Numbered from the stretch's first letter, positions 16,996 through 26,190 are shown. The stretch is DNA of 64,000 nt from Nonomuraea harbinensis (GCF_019396385.1 NZ_JAHKRN010000001.1:1-64000), one strand, 5' to 3'. Numbers and translations: made by a program. The notes: a model not told the origin generated them from the sequence alone.

Positions 16996-17212
16996 CACCG
17001 CGTCGTCCTTCCTTCCGCAGCCCACACCCTCTCCGAGGTTACGGCGCGGGCCCTTCCGGCGACATGGCCCATCGGAGTCATTCCTTTCGTCGCCGATGAG
17101 GCCCCAAGGGGATCATTTCCCCGGGTAGAGATCACAATTCAGCTAATAACGCGTGATCTTAAGTGTTAGAACGATATAGGCGGAGTTAGGGTGAAATAGC
17201 GGCATTAGTGGT

Positions 17213-18769
17213 TTACGTGTGACTCATGGGGTCGTCGCGCTCCAGGACCAGGCGGCGCACCAGCGCGGCCGACCCCGCGAACCCCCGCTCCGGCACCCGC
17301 GCCCCGGACACCCGATGCCAGGCCAGCCCCACCGCGTACGCGGCTCCCAGCACCGCGGCCGTGCTGGCACGGTCGGGCGGCATCATGCCGGTGCCGGCCT
17401 CGTCGCGCACGTGCGTGAACCCGCCCCGCAGGTCGGGCGGACCGGCCCCCGGCAGCCGGAGCCGCCGCGTGCCGGCGTCGTCCGGAGTCGTTTCCGAAAT
17501 GTGACCTGTACTCAACTTATTGGGCCCCGGAATGCCCCCCGTTCCCGTAACGGGGCCGCCCGGGACGGGGAGTGGGCCGGAGCCGGTGAGCGGGCCGGTA
17601 AACGACTCGTTATCGGGGTTCCGGTATTGACCGGAAAAGCCTCCGGCGGGCCGCACGGGAAAACCCTCCGGCTCGGTCCGCTCGCCCGCCGACGTGCTCG
17701 TCAGGCCCGCCCGCAGCAGCTCCTCGTACGCGTGTCGGAGCCGGTGGTCGAGCCGGGGCGGCAGCAGCCCCTTGGAGTCGGACAGGTCCGCCAGATAGGC
17801 GGCGGCGGCCCGCGGCGGGTCGGTCGTGAAGGCCAGCGCCTCGACCAGGTCGTAGACCGTGTGGGACAGGTGGGCCTCCGGGTCGGTCTCCGCCATCACC
17901 GCCCGGGCCAGCCGCGGCGGGCAGCGGCGCAGCCAGGCCCGGCGCAGCTCCTGGTCCCCGCGCGCGGCCGCGTGGTCGTCCAGCCCCGGCTTCCGCAGCT
18001 CGGGCTCCACCATCGTGAGCAGCGCCAGCGCGCGCGGCCTGAACCGGGTGTCGGACAACAGGATGTGAGCCGTGTCGGCGATCAGCGCGGCCAGGCGCAG
18101 CGCGGTGCGCGGATGGCCGGCCCGCAGCCGCTCGCCCACCAGCGCGACCAGGCCCGCCAGCGGCGGCGCCGGCAGCCAGCGCACCCACTCGTCGCCCGGC
18201 AGCGACCGGCGCAGGAACTGGCCGAACATGGTGATCAGCCGTTCGTTGCCGTCGAAGGCCGGCGCGTACGCGCACCACATGATCGTGCCCCAGATGGCCG
18301 CCACCGTGCTGGGCACGTCGGAGGCGAAGACGTCGTCGAAGGCGGCGAGAGGATAGTCGAGCTCGCTCCTGCGGCAGTTGGCCCGCAGCAGGTCGTTGAC
18401 GCGCTCGCACAGCTTCGGCGGCACGTCCGGGCCGACGAAGGCCTGCGTGGAGCCCGGCTCTGCGGCGAAGTCGGGGCCGCCGGGGATGATCTTCGGGGGC
18501 AGCGCGGCCGGGGAGTGGCCCACCTGCCGGGCGCGGATGCGCCGGGGCGGCGGCGCGGGGTGCCAGCGGCCGTCGGCCGGGTCGTGCAGGTGCCAGCGCG
18601 CGTGCGCGCCGAACAGCCACCGGTCGCCGTCGCGGGTCACCAGCGTCCTGGCGGCGATCGCGTGCGCGCGGGTGTCGCCGGGCAGCCCCTGCCAGCGCGG
18701 GTCGTCGACCATCGCGCGGATCTCCGCCTCCGCGGCGGTGAACGCATTCCAGGGGCGCACGGCGGCCAT
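17213..18769 (-). CDS. Large hypothetical protein
   Basis: A 518-residue protein with no signal peptide or membrane segment. Residues 1-60 are helical (AAEAEIRAMVDDPRWQGLPG), 125-370 form an alpha-helical array of Leu/Ala/Arg-rich helices (for example TALRLAALIADTAHILLSD), 370-450 are a Gly/Pro-rich disordered stretch, and the last 60 residues are again helical. I recognise no catalytic motif. Codon use matches its neighbours, so it is native to the lineage. It is divergent from a lipoprotein gene, 44 bases away. The helical array could be a scaffold or regulator, but this is a guess. Confidence 0.6.
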   Translation of the reverse strand: MAAVRPWNAFTAAEAEIRAMVDDPRWQGLPGDTRAHAIAARTLVTRDGDRWLFGAHARWHLHDPADGRWHPAPPPRRIRARQVGHSPAALPPKIIPGGPDFAAEPGSTQAFVGPDVPPKLCERVNDLLRANCRRSELDYPLAAFDDVFASDVPSTVAAIWGTIMWCAYAPAFDGNERLITMFGQFLRRSLPGDEWVRWLPAPPLAGLVALVGERLRAGHPRTALRLAALIADTAHILLSDTRFRPRALALLTMVEPELRKPGLDDHAAARGDQELRRAWLRRCPPRLARAVMAETDPEAHLSHTVYDLVEALAFTTDPPRAAAAYLADLSDSKGLLPPRLDHRLRHAYEELLRAGLTSTSAGERTEPEGFPVRPAGGFSGQYRNPDNESFTGPLTGSGPLPVPGGPVTGTGGIPGPNKLSTGHISETTPDDAGTRRLRLPGAGPPDLRGGFTHVRDEAGTGMMPPDRASTAAVLGAAYAVGLAWHRVSGARVPERGFAGSAALVRRLVLERDDPMSHT

Positions 18770-18813
18770 CGTAGTAGTCCGTCCGTAACCGAAGGTTGGC
18801 AGTACACGGCAGA

Positions 18814-19725
18814 ATGTCCGCTATGAGGGCGAGACTGGCGGGCATGATGGCGGTCGTGGGTGTGGTGAGCGGGTGCGGGACGATCACGGCGGCCCAGCCG
18901 CCGCTGGAGGGGCCCGGCGTGCTCACGCTGGAGAAGGCCCAGCCCCCCACGCCGGGCGGCGAGGTGGGCGGCGCCTCCACCGAGTTCGCGTCCGCCAAGG
19001 ACCTGTCGATGTGGCTCAAGCTCAGCGAGAAGGAGAAGGACGTCGACCGGCTCGCCAAGATGGACGTCGGCAAGACGGCCAAGGGCGCCATGTACCTGGA
19101 GCCCAAGACCTCCGCCTGGTTCGACGGCTTCCGCGGCCCGTTCGTCTACCAGGACCTGGCCGGCGACATCGTCATGCACGCCAGGGTGAAGGTCGAGGGC
19201 AAGAGCGGCGGCAAGCCTAGGCGCAAGTTCTCGCTCGGCGGCCTGATGGCCAGGGTGCCGGACTCGTACGACAACGCCAACTGGGTGTCGGTCACCACCG
19301 GCACGACCGACAGGACCGGCCGGCTGGAGTCGAAGTACACCAGGGACGGCAGCTCCAAGCCCAAGGAGACAGCCGTCAAGAGCGGCTGGACGGAGTTAGT
19401 GCTGGCCCGGGTGGGCAGGGTGTGCGCCGCGCTCTACAAGGAGGAGGGCGGCGAGTGGAAGGTGGCCGACCGCTGGCCGACCGAGTTCCCCGAGGTGCTG
19501 CAGTGGGGCCTGGTCGCGTACACCGACTGGGACAGCTACTACGCGCTCAAGAAGGACCACGTCAAGGGCAACGCCAAGCAGGTGAAGGGGCAGCCCGACC
19601 TGAAGATGACCGTCGACTACGTGCGGTTCCTCCGGCCGGAGCTGCCCGATTACGCCGACCCGCTGAACACCGCGTCGGTCTCGGACGAGGTGCTGATCAA
19701 AGTGGTGACGCCCGCCGATGCCTGA
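18814..19725 (+). CDS. Secreted lipoprotein, concanavalin/DUF1349-like
   Basis: About 303 residues. The N-terminus is a lipoprotein signal with lipobox VSGC (LAGMMAVVGVVSGC), so the mature protein is anchored on the outer face of the membrane. The C-terminal part (SAWFDGFRGPFVYQDLAGD, LGGLMARVP, DNANWVSVTTGT, ELVLARVGRVCAALY) has the strand pattern of DUF1349/regulation-of-enolase-like beta sandwiches, which often bind carbohydrate. The start ATG at 18814 was chosen over 18796, with 18823 as an alternative. Its last 29 bases overlap the convergent gamma-carbonic anhydrase gene. No enzymatic residues are obvious. Confidence 0.7.
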   Translation: MSAMRARLAGMMAVVGVVSGCGTITAAQPPLEGPGVLTLEKAQPPTPGGEVGGASTEFASAKDLSMWLKLSEKEKDVDRLAKMDVGKTAKGAMYLEPKTSAWFDGFRGPFVYQDLAGDIVMHARVKVEGKSGGKPRRKFSLGGLMARVPDSYDNANWVSVTTGTTDRTGRLESKYTRDGSSKPKETAVKSGWTELVLARVGRVCAALYKEEGGEWKVADRWPTEFPEVLQWGLVAYTDWDSYYALKKDHVKGNAKQVKGQPDLKMTVDYVRFLRPELPDYADPLNTASVSDEVLIKVVTPADA

Positions 19726-20227
19726 GCGCCGCCGCCATGTAGGTGTCGGGCGTGCGGGCGAAGGACGCCCGGTCGTCGTCGGTCAGCTCGCGTACGATCT
19801 TCCCCGGCACCCCCGCCACCAGCACGCCGGCCGGGATCTTCTTGCCGGGCCCGATCAGCGCGCCCGCCGCGACGAGCGTGCCGGCTCCCACGTGGGCCCC
19901 TCCCAGCACGATCGCGCCGATGCCGATCAGCGCGCCGGACTCGACGTGGGCGCCGTGGACCATGGCCTTGTGCCCCAGGCTCACCCGGGGCTCCAGGATG
20001 GCCGGCTCGCCGGGGTCGGCGTGCAGGCAGCACAGGTCCTGGACGTTGCACTCCTCACCGATCTCGATGCGTTCACTGTCCGCCCTGAGAACGGAGCCGT
20101 ACCAGATGCTCGACGCCCGGCCGATCGAGACCCTGCCGACCACGACGGCGCCAGGGGCGACGTACGCGTCCGGGTGGATCTCCGGGGCCGCCCCGTCGTC
20201 CAATGCAGCGATGTACATCTGACCCAT
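19697..20227 (-). CDS. Gamma-class carbonic anhydrase-like protein
   Basis: A 176-residue left-handed beta-helix protein. Hexapeptide repeats run through the centre (VVGRVSIGRASSIWYGSVLR, LGGAHVGAGTLVAAGALIG), and three His that bind zinc in the family are present in CLHADPG and GHKAMVHGAHV. The usual CO2-hydrating Glu residues are less clear, so it may be an acyltransferase-like or inactive relative. No membrane segment is seen, so it is cytoplasmic. It overlaps the convergent lipoprotein gene at the 3' end, leaving no room for a terminator. Confidence 0.85.
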   Translation of the reverse strand: MGQMYIAALDDGAAPEIHPDAYVAPGAVVVGRVSIGRASSIWYGSVLRADSERIEIGEECNVQDLCCLHADPGEPAILEPRVSLGHKAMVHGAHVESGALIGIGAIVLGGAHVGAGTLVAAGALIGPGKKIPAGVLVAGVPGKIVRELTDDDRASFARTPDTYMAAALRHRRASPL

Positions 20228-20371
20228 CGTAATTCCCGCCGTTTCCTGCCCGGCTCTGGCATTCCGGTTGCGGGTATGGGCAGTTGGCAGGAAAGTCGAT
20301 TACTGACGTCTCGTCGTCACACCCTCACAATCCGCAGTTATCCCCCGCCTCACGCGAATTAGGTAATCCCC

Positions 20372-21370
20372 ATGACACAACGGCACGACAGCATCCCCGA
20401 CCTCATGCAGGACGACACTTTCGAAGTGGCCATGCGCGGCTACAACCGCCGCCAGGTGCACGACTACATGGCCAGGACCGGCAACCAGATCAGGGACCTG
20501 GAGGAGCGGCTGGCGCGGGCGATCGACCAGGCCGAGCAGAGCCGGGTCGAGCTCGCGGAGGCCAGGCGGCAGATCGCCGAGGTGCCCCAGAACTTCAACC
20601 CGAGCACCCGGCTGGAGCAGATTCTCAAGCTCGGCCACGAAGAGGCCACCGCCATGCGGGAGGAGGCCGAGGCCGAGAGCAGCGCCCTGCGCGAGTCCGC
20701 GAAGACCGAGTCCGACCGGCTGCTGACCTCGGCCCGCGAGACCGCCGACAAGATGCTCACCTCCGCGCAGGCGGAGGCGGAGCGGCGGGTCGCCGAGGCC
20801 ACCGAGGCGGCCGAGCGCATGCTGGCGCAGGCCGGGGCCGACGCCGAGGAGGCCCGCTCGTCGGCGCGCGCCGAGGCGGAGACCCGGGTGCGCGAGGCGC
20901 AGGCCGAGGCAGAACGCACGGTCACCGCGGCCCGGGAGGAGTCCGAGCGGATGGTCGCGTCCGCGACGGCCGAGGCGGAGCAGACCATGGCAGGGGCGCG
21001 GGCCGAGGCGGAGCGGACGGTGGAGGCCGCCCGCGCGGAGGCCGAGGCGTCACTGGCGGCGGCGCAGCAGCGGGTGGCCTCGCTCGACGAGCACGCCGGC
21101 CGCCGCGTGGAGTACCTGAGCAACACCCACAACGAGGTGGTCCGCAGGCTGAACGAGGTCAACTCGGTGCTCAGCGACCTGATGCGCAAGGAGGCGGGGG
21201 CGGGCCCGCTGGTGCCGGAGGCGATCGCGCCGCCGGCCGCGCAGCAGGAGCTCCCGAGCGGGCAGGAGCAGGACGACGTGCGGGTCATCGTCGAGGACGA
21301 GGAGCCGCGGGAGGAGCGGTCGGTGGACGACACGGACGTCAACCTGGGACGTCTGGAGCTGCGCAAGTAG
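20372..21370 (+). CDS. DivIVA-domain coiled-coil protein
   Basis: A 332-residue cytoskeletal-type protein. The N-terminal DivIVA-like segment (DDTFEVAMRGYNRRQVHDYM) is followed by a long coiled coil of Ala/Glu/Arg heptads from about 40 to 270 (repeats of the AEAERTV type) and an acidic, disordered tail. Actinomycete proteins of this build mark growing hyphal tips or form filaments (FilP/Scy-like), and some are mislabelled cellulose-binding proteins. Which of these it is cannot be decided here. It is monocistronic, with a strong hairpin after the stop. Confidence 0.8.
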   Translation: MTQRHDSIPDLMQDDTFEVAMRGYNRRQVHDYMARTGNQIRDLEERLARAIDQAEQSRVELAEARRQIAEVPQNFNPSTRLEQILKLGHEEATAMREEAEAESSALRESAKTESDRLLTSARETADKMLTSAQAEAERRVAEATEAAERMLAQAGADAEEARSSARAEAETRVREAQAEAERTVTAAREESERMVASATAEAEQTMAGARAEAERTVEAARAEAEASLAAAQQRVASLDEHAGRRVEYLSNTHNEVVRRLNEVNSVLSDLMRKEAGAGPLVPEAIAPPAAQQELPSGQEQDDVRVIVEDEEPREERSVDDTDVNLGRLELRK

Positions 21371-21373
21371 CGG

Positions 21374-21412
21374 GTGGAAGCCTCCGCCCCCGATCGGGTC
21401 GGAGGCTTCCAC
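21374..21412 (+). terminator. Hairpin terminator after the DivIVA-domain gene
   Basis: GTGGAAGCCTCCG (21374-21386) pairs perfectly with CGGAGGCTTCCAC (21400-21412) around a 13-base loop, 3 bases after the stop codon. Confidence 0.85.
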
Positions 21413-21507
21413 GCGTGCCCCCTCTTGGTGGCCCGGTGCCGGGGCCGCCGAGACGCAGGACCCGGCACCGGGCGGATCGTGGTGGCGGCGGGTGAGGCGT
21501 CCGCCGC

Positions 21508-21747
21508 TCACGGAGGTGCCGGGCCGGCGCGCCGCTCGGGCTCGCCGGCTCGTCTCTCCTGGTCCCGGAGCTGCTCGCGCAGGTCTTCCGGGTCGTCCGC
21601 GTCGATGGTCATCGCACAGCCGGCGTCGCGCTGCTCGGCGCTGATCGGGTGGTGGCGCGTGGCCCACCAGCGGCCGGCATCGCTTCGCCAGATGGTCCAC
21701 TGCGGGTACTCCCGGGCGATTTCGGCGAGATGCCGATCAAAGGTCAT
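21508..21747 (-). CDS. Small hypothetical protein downstream of a GntR-type site
   Basis: 79 residues starting at the ATG at 21747, preceded by GGAAGGG at 8 bases. Core features are aromatic: REYPQWTIWRSDAGRWWATRHHPI, then an acidic-basic helical tail. This W/Y-rich motif is common in small proteins of Streptosporangiales and Streptomyces, often as several paralogues per genome, but its function is not known to me. A 12-base palindrome lies 60 bases upstream and is related to one before the neighbouring GntR gene, implying joint control. Confidence 0.6.
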   Translation of the reverse strand: MTFDRHLAEIAREYPQWTIWRSDAGRWWATRHHPISAEQRDAGCAMTIDADDPEDLREQLRDQERRAGEPERRAGPAPP

Positions 21748-21806
21748 CCACACCGCCCTTCCAAGAGCCCCTGGCCGAGGTTCCATCCGCTTCGAGCGTG
21801 CGCCAC

Positions 21807-21818
21807 TTCTCTAGAGAA
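21807..21818. promoter_or_regulatory. Palindrome, probable GntR operator (site 1)
   Basis: TTCTCTAGAGAA is a perfect 12-base palindrome upstream of the small gene that starts at 21747. A 10-of-12 match occurs at 22659-22670, before the GntR gene. Confidence 0.6.
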
Positions 21819-21870
21819 CGCAATGATCGTGGGGGACAGGTCAACCTATCGCTTGACATCCGCCCTTGAT

Positions 21871-22623
21871 TCAGGCGTCGAAGTCGTACTGGAGTACGTA
21901 TGCCGCGGCGTCCAGGACCATCTCGTTGACCTCCACGGGCATTCCGGCGGCGGCGTAGGCGGTGCGGTCGACGACGATGACGGGGGTGCCGGCCGGCAGG
22001 CCGAGCAGGGCGCTCTCGCGGGGGCTGGGCATGCGGGCGCGGACCTCCTCGGTGAAGTGGGCCGGGGGGAGTTCGAGGTCGCGCAGCCTGGCGTAGACGC
22101 CTCCCGGCCCGGTGTCGGCCTCGGTGATCGGGCTGCCCTCCACGAGCCGCGCGGGGAAGTAGGAGGTGGCCAGCTGCACGGGCCTGGCGTCGACCAGGTA
22201 GCGGCGCCTGCGGACCCAGACGTCGGGGCCGCCGAGCACGTTCGCCACCTCGTCGGGGGCCTGTTCGCGGGCCACCTCGACCTGGTCGACGGTGAAGGGG
22301 CGGCCGCGGGTGTCGGCGTCCCAGATCGATCGTCCCTGCCCCCATTGTTCGCGCGCCAGGCGGCGGGAGCCGTGCCTGCGTATGGGTTTGAACAGTCGCA
22401 CGTAGACCCCCGAGCCTCGCTTCGGCACCGCCAGACCTTCGTTGATCAGAACCGCGAGCGCCTGCCTGGCCGTGGCCCGGGCGATCGCGTACTCGGTCAT
22501 GAGCGTGTTCTCGCCTGGTAGCCGGTCCCCGTCGCGCAGGTCGCCGGAGTGGATCCGGTCGCGGAGTGCGTCGGCGATCTGGCGGTAGATAGGAGGTTCT
22601 TGGGGTACCGGGGATTCAGACAC
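21871..22623 (-). CDS. GntR/HutC-family transcriptional regulator
   Basis: About 250 residues. N-terminal GntR winged helix: PIYRQIADALRDRIHSGDLRDGDRLPGENTLMTEY then ARATARQALAVLINEGL. The C-terminal UTRA ligand domain covers about residues 95-245 (DVWVRRRRYLVDARPVQLATSYFPARLVEGSPI). I chose the GTG at 22623 with GAGGG upstream; the frame is open to 22755 but the added residues are not GntR-like. Similar palindromes in its own promoter and in that of the next small gene suggest autoregulation. UTRA domains bind small sugars, amino acids or similar; the ligand is unknown. Confidence 0.88.
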   Translation of the reverse strand: MSESPVPQEPPIYRQIADALRDRIHSGDLRDGDRLPGENTLMTEYAIARATARQALAVLINEGLAVPKRGSGVYVRLFKPIRRHGSRRLAREQWGQGRSIWDADTRGRPFTVDQVEVAREQAPDEVANVLGGPDVWVRRRRYLVDARPVQLATSYFPARLVEGSPITEADTGPGGVYARLRDLELPPAHFTEEVRARMPSPRESALLGLPAGTPVIVVDRTAYAAAGMPVEVNEMVLDAAAYVLQYDFDA

Positions 22624-22658
22624 AGTTAGATCACCCTCTGTCACCAACCGGGTTTGGC

Positions 22659-22670
22659 GTCTCCAGAGAA
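22659..22670. promoter_or_regulatory. Palindrome-like site before the GntR gene (site 2)
   Basis: GTCTCCAGAGAA differs at two positions from the perfect palindrome at 21807-21818 and lies 36 bases upstream of the chosen GntR start, a fitting place for self-repression. Confidence 0.5.
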
Positions 22671-22776
22671 CTTGCCCCGTCTTGTCCACGATCGCACAGA
22701 TACGGAGGTTGGTCGCGAGTCTCTTTTTGAGCGGTGTGCGCCTGTGTGGTGACATCGGCCGGTTTTTGCGCAGCCG

Positions 22777-23319
22777 TTATCCCAGAATCGGTTCGCCCGT
22801 TACGGCTCTCGCCCACCAGCGGCGAGTAATCAGCGCCGCCGCCACCGCACCGGCCGTGTTGATCAGCACGTCGTCCACGGACGAGAACCGGCCGAGCCGC
22901 AGGACGTACTGCAGGGTCTCCACGAGCAGCGAGGCGGCCCCCGCGACGGCCGCCACGCGGGCCGGCGAGGCCATCCTGGCGGTGCGCACCGGGAGCAGCG
23001 CGCCGAGCGCGGCGAACACCAGCAGGTTGCCTCCGACCTGCACGAACGCCGTCTCCCACGGCGATCGGACCACCGCGGCGAGGTCGGCGAACGGGATCAG
23101 GTTGACGCCCTCCTGGCCGGTTCCCGGGGTGAGGATCATCCAGATCCAGGGCGCGGTGCCGGCCGCGATCCCGACGTCGGCGAGGGCGGTGCGCAGGGGC
23201 GCGGGGTGCCCGCGGCGGGCCCGGCGGCGCGACAGCAGCACCACGGCCAGAGCAGCGAGGGGAAGGGCAAAAGTACCAGCAATAATGACGTTTCCCCATA
23301 ATTCCCACGTGCGCGCCAC
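22777..23319 (-). CDS. VanZ-family membrane protein
   Basis: About 180 residues with four predicted membrane helices (for example NVIIAGTFALPLAALAVVLL and VAAVAGAASLLVETLQYVL). VanZ hallmarks are NLIPFADL, GNLLVFAALGALLP and the loop GRFSSVDDVLINTAGAVAAA. VanZ raises teicoplanin resistance in enterococci, but most actinobacterial members have no known role. The GTG at 23319 begins just before the first helix; the frame is open further upstream. No vancomycin-type ligase or dipeptidase gene is nearby. It is divergent from the 3-hydroxyanthranilate operon. Confidence 0.82.
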   Translation of the reverse strand: MARTWELWGNVIIAGTFALPLAALAVVLLSRRRARRGHPAPLRTALADVGIAAGTAPWIWMILTPGTGQEGVNLIPFADLAAVVRSPWETAFVQVGGNLLVFAALGALLPVRTARMASPARVAAVAGAASLLVETLQYVLRLGRFSSVDDVLINTAGAVAAALITRRWWARAVTGEPILG

Positions 23320-23465
23320 CGGACCATGATGTCCGCAGGCGACGGCTACGGGAAGATGACCCTCAGGACAGGTCCCGGCCGGGGAAGCGTGAGCGGCATG
23401 GCGCGCGTCGGCGCGGCGAGAGACGATGCTAAGAGACACGATCACGATCGAGCGGGAGTGACCCG

Positions 23466-24263
23466 ATGCACGATGAATGGTCGCAGGCGGTCGACGGGCG
23501 AAGCCACGCGGCCGACCGGTTGGCGGAGGCCGCGCGGTCGGGTAAATCGTGCGAGCCGGTGCGCGACCTGGTCGGCACCGCGCAGGAGGCGTACGCCGTC
23601 CAGGAGATCAACACCCGGCGGGCCCTGGACGAGGGGCGACGGCTGGTCGGCCGCAAGATCGGCATGACGAACGTGCCGTTGCGGGAGAAGCTCGGCATCG
23701 ACCAGCCGGACTACGGCATGCTTTTTGCGGATATGTCGTATTCCGATGGGCTTCCTATCCCCATCACGCGCTTCCTGCAGCCCAAGGTCGAGGCGGAGAT
23801 CGCCTTCGTGATGGGCGCCGACCTGGTGGGCGGGCCGTTCACGGTGGCCGAGGTGATCAGGGCGGTCGACTTCGTGCTGCCGGCCATCGAGATCGCCGAC
23901 TCCCGCATCGCCGACTGGGACATCACGCTCCCTGACACCATCGCCGACAACGCCTCCGCCGGCGCCTTCGTGCTCGGCAACACGCCCACCTCGCTGATGG
24001 GCTCCGACCTGCGGTCGGCCGGGATGCGGATGACCCGCGCGGACGCGGAGGTCTCCACCGGCTCGGGCGAGGCCTGCATGGGCCACCCGCTCAACGCCGC
24101 CGTGTGGCTCGCCGGCGCGCTGGGCCGCACCGCCTTCCCGCTCCGCGCCGGTGACGTGGTGCTGACCGGGGCGCTCGGGCCGGTGGTCCCGGCCGAGCCG
24201 GGCGACGTGTTCGAGGCCCACGTCGACGGGCTGGGCTCCGTCCGGGCGGTGTTCTCCCCGTGA
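23466..24263 (+). CDS. 2-keto-4-pentenoate hydratase or 4-oxalocrotonate decarboxylase
   Basis: A 265-residue member of the FAA-hydrolase-like hydratase/decarboxylase family (MhpD/DmpE/DmpH). Visible blocks are [44 protein letters not shown] with the metal-site Glu residues, [10 protein letters not shown] and [11 protein letters not shown]. Hydratase and decarboxylase members cannot be separated by eye. Both act in the lower part of the 2-aminomuconate pathway, so either suits this operon. It is the first gene, and its stop overlaps the GTG of the RidA gene. The divergent gap of 146 bases to vanZ must hold the promoter; I see no clear operator there. Confidence 0.82.
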   Translation: MHDEWSQAVDGRSHAADRLAEAARSGKSCEPVRDLVGTAQEAYAVQEINTRRALDEGRRLVGRKIGMTNVPLREKLGIDQPDYGMLFADMSYSDGLPIPITRFLQPKVEAEIAFVMGADLVGGPFTVAEVIRAVDFVLPAIEIADSRIADWDITLPDTIADNASAGAFVLGNTPTSLMGSDLRSAGMRMTRADAEVSTGSGEACMGHPLNAAVWLAGALGRTAFPLRAGDVVLTGALGPVVPAEPGDVFEAHVDGLGSVRAVFSP

Positions 24264-24694
24264 CACGCGATCGCGGCCGGGCGCTGCGGGTCGAGGGCAA
24301 GGCGACGCCGCGCGGCCGGTTCCCGCACGTGCGCCGGGCCGGCGACTTCCTGTACGTCTCGGGCACCAGCTCCAGAAGGCCGGACAACACCTTCGTCGGC
24401 GCCGAGGCCGACGAGCTGGGCGTCACCGACCTCGACATCCGCGCCCAGACCAGAGCCGTCATCGAGAACGTCGGCGACATACTCAAAGCCGCGGGCGGCT
24501 CGCTGGCCGACCTCGTCCAGATCACCGCCTACCTGGTGAACATGAACGACTACAAGGGCTACAACGAGGTCTACGCCGAGTTCTTCGACGAGGAGGGGCC
24601 CACCCGCACCACCGTGGCCGTCCACCAGCTCCCGCACCCGCACCTGCTGATCGAGATGCAGGCCGTCGCCTATCACCCCCTGGAGAGATCATGA
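24260..24694 (+). CDS. RidA-family 2-aminomuconate deaminase
   Basis: A 144-residue YjgF/YER057c/UK114 protein: [61 protein letters not shown] and the Arg-bearing [24 protein letters not shown]. In the 3-hydroxyanthranilate and 2-nitrobenzoate pathways a member of this family deaminates 2-aminomuconate to 4-oxalocrotonate. Its place between a hydratase and the dioxygenase supports that specific role. It overlaps both neighbours by 4 bases (GTGA and ATGA), so translation is coupled. Confidence 0.85.
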   Translation: MTRDRGRALRVEGKATPRGRFPHVRRAGDFLYVSGTSSRRPDNTFVGAEADELGVTDLDIRAQTRAVIENVGDILKAAGGSLADLVQITAYLVNMNDYKGYNEVYAEFFDEEGPTRTTVAVHQLPHPHLLIEMQAVAYHPLERS

Positions 24695-25206
24695 TCCCCC
24701 CGATCGACTTCACGAAGTGGATCGACGAGCACGCCCACCTGCTCAAGCCCCCGGTCGGCAACAAGGTGGTCTTCGAGGGCGCCGAGGACTTCATCGTCAT
24801 GGTGGTCGGCGGGCCCAACTCCCGCACCGACTACCACGTCGACCCGTACGAGGAGCTCTTCTACCAGGTCCGCGGCAACATGCACGTCAACGTGATCACC
24901 GACAGGGGGCCGGAGACCGTGCACATCAGGGAGGGGCAGATGTGGCTGCTGCCCCCGTCCATGCCGCACTCCCCGCAGCGGCCCGAGGAGGGGTCGGTCG
25001 GGCTGGTGGTGGAGAGGATCCGGCCGGAGGGCACGCTGGAGAGGTTCCAGTGGTACTGCGAGCAGTGCGGCTCGCTGGTCCACGAGGTCGAGCTGCAGGT
25101 ACGCGACATCGTCGCCGACCTGCCGCCGGTGTTCAACGCGTTCTACGCCGACGAGAAGGCGCGCACCTGCGCGGGCTGCGGCGCGCTCCATCCGGGCAAG
25201 GGCTGA
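24691..25206 (+). CDS. nbaC: 3-hydroxyanthranilate 3,4-dioxygenase
   Basis: A 171-residue cupin dioxygenase that opens the ring of 3-hydroxyanthranilate. The iron ligands are H49, E55 and H93, and the substrate-binding Arg residues are R45 and R97, matching the family. The C-terminal rubredoxin-like metal site has C123/C126 and C160/C163 (CEQCG and CAGCG), a feature of bacterial and fungal enzymes. The product is the semialdehyde used by the next gene. The start overlaps the RidA stop (ATGA). I am confident of this identity, and it anchors the reading of the whole operon. Confidence 0.93.
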   Translation: MIPPIDFTKWIDEHAHLLKPPVGNKVVFEGAEDFIVMVVGGPNSRTDYHVDPYEELFYQVRGNMHVNVITDRGPETVHIREGQMWLLPPSMPHSPQRPEEGSVGLVVERIRPEGTLERFQWYCEQCGSLVHEVELQVRDIVADLPPVFNAFYADEKARTCAGCGALHPGKG

Positions 25207-26178
25207 ATGGTCACTGACGTCCACACCCACTACGTGCCCAGGGGCTGGCCCGACCTGGGCTGGCCGGGGGCGCCCAGCCTGCGGGTGGAGTCCGAGCGGG
25301 AGGCGGTCATACTCGTCGGCGGCGCGGAGTTCCGCCGGATCCGTCACGAGTGCTGGGACCCCCGGGTGCGGCTGGAGTCGATGGACGCCGACGGGGTGGA
25401 CCGGCAGGTGGTCTCGCCGACGCCGGTGTTCTTCGGTTACGACCGGCCGCCCGCCGAGGGCGTGCGGATCGCCAGGGTCTTCAACGACCTGGCGCTGGAG
25501 ATCTGCGACGGCGACCGGCTGATCCCGTTCTGCCAGGTGCCGCTGCAGGATCCCGACCTGGCCTGCGAGGAGCTGGACCGGTGTCTCGCCAACGGGCACC
25601 GGGGGGTCGAGATCGGCAACCACGCCGGCGACCGCGACCTGGACGACGACGGGATCGTACGGTTCCTGGCCCACTGCGCCGACCGGGGCGTCCCGGTGTT
25701 CGTGCACCCGTGGGACATGCCGTCGGGGCCCCGGCTCGACCGGTGGATGGCGCGGTGGCTGGTGGGCATGCCTGCCGAGACCCATCTGTCGATCCTGGCG
25801 ATGATCCTCGGCGGCGTGTTCGACCGCGTCCCCGACACCCTGCGCATCTGCTTCGCCCACGGCGGCGGGTCGTTCGCCTTCTGGCTCGGCCGGTTGGAGA
25901 ACGCCTGGCACCGCAGGAAGGACGTGGTCGGCGTCTCGGAGAAGCCGCCGTCCGCCTATCTCGGCCGGTTCGGCGTCGATTCGGTCGTCTTCGACGAGCG
26001 GGCGCTGCGCCTGCTGGTCGACACCTTCGGCGAGGACCACGTCATGCTCGGCTCCGACTACCCGTACCCGCTGGGCGAGTCGCCCGCGGGCGAGCTGGTC
26101 AGGACCGCCGGGTTCCTCACCGACGGGGCGCGGGCCAAGCTGATGCGCCGCAACGCCGAGGTGTTCCTGGGCTGCTGA
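25207..26178 (+). CDS. nbaD: 2-amino-3-carboxymuconate-6-semialdehyde decarboxylase
   Basis: A 323-residue amidohydrolase-fold enzyme (ACMSD). Metal ligands are H6 and H8 (DVHTHYVP), a His in VFVHPWDMPSG, and the Asp of LGSDYPYPLGE; CFAHGGGSFAFWLGR is a conserved ACMSD segment. It removes CO2 from the dioxygenase product, directing it to 2-aminomuconate rather than spontaneous closure to quinolinate. The ATG directly follows the dioxygenase stop without a gap. Length and motifs are normal. Confidence 0.92.
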   Translation: MVTDVHTHYVPRGWPDLGWPGAPSLRVESEREAVILVGGAEFRRIRHECWDPRVRLESMDADGVDRQVVSPTPVFFGYDRPPAEGVRIARVFNDLALEICDGDRLIPFCQVPLQDPDLACEELDRCLANGHRGVEIGNHAGDRDLDDDGIVRFLAHCADRGVPVFVHPWDMPSGPRLDRWMARWLVGMPAETHLSILAMILGGVFDRVPDTLRICFAHGGGSFAFWLGRLENAWHRRKDVVGVSEKPPSAYLGRFGVDSVVFDERALRLLVDTFGEDHVMLGSDYPYPLGESPAGELVRTAGFLTDGARAKLMRRNAEVFLGC

Positions 26179-26190
26179 GGGGAGCTCACC

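Noticed and set aside
22777-23319. VanZ gene as a glycopeptide resistance cluster
   Set aside because: No vanH/A/X-like genes or two-component system are nearby; VanZ proteins are common outside resistance.
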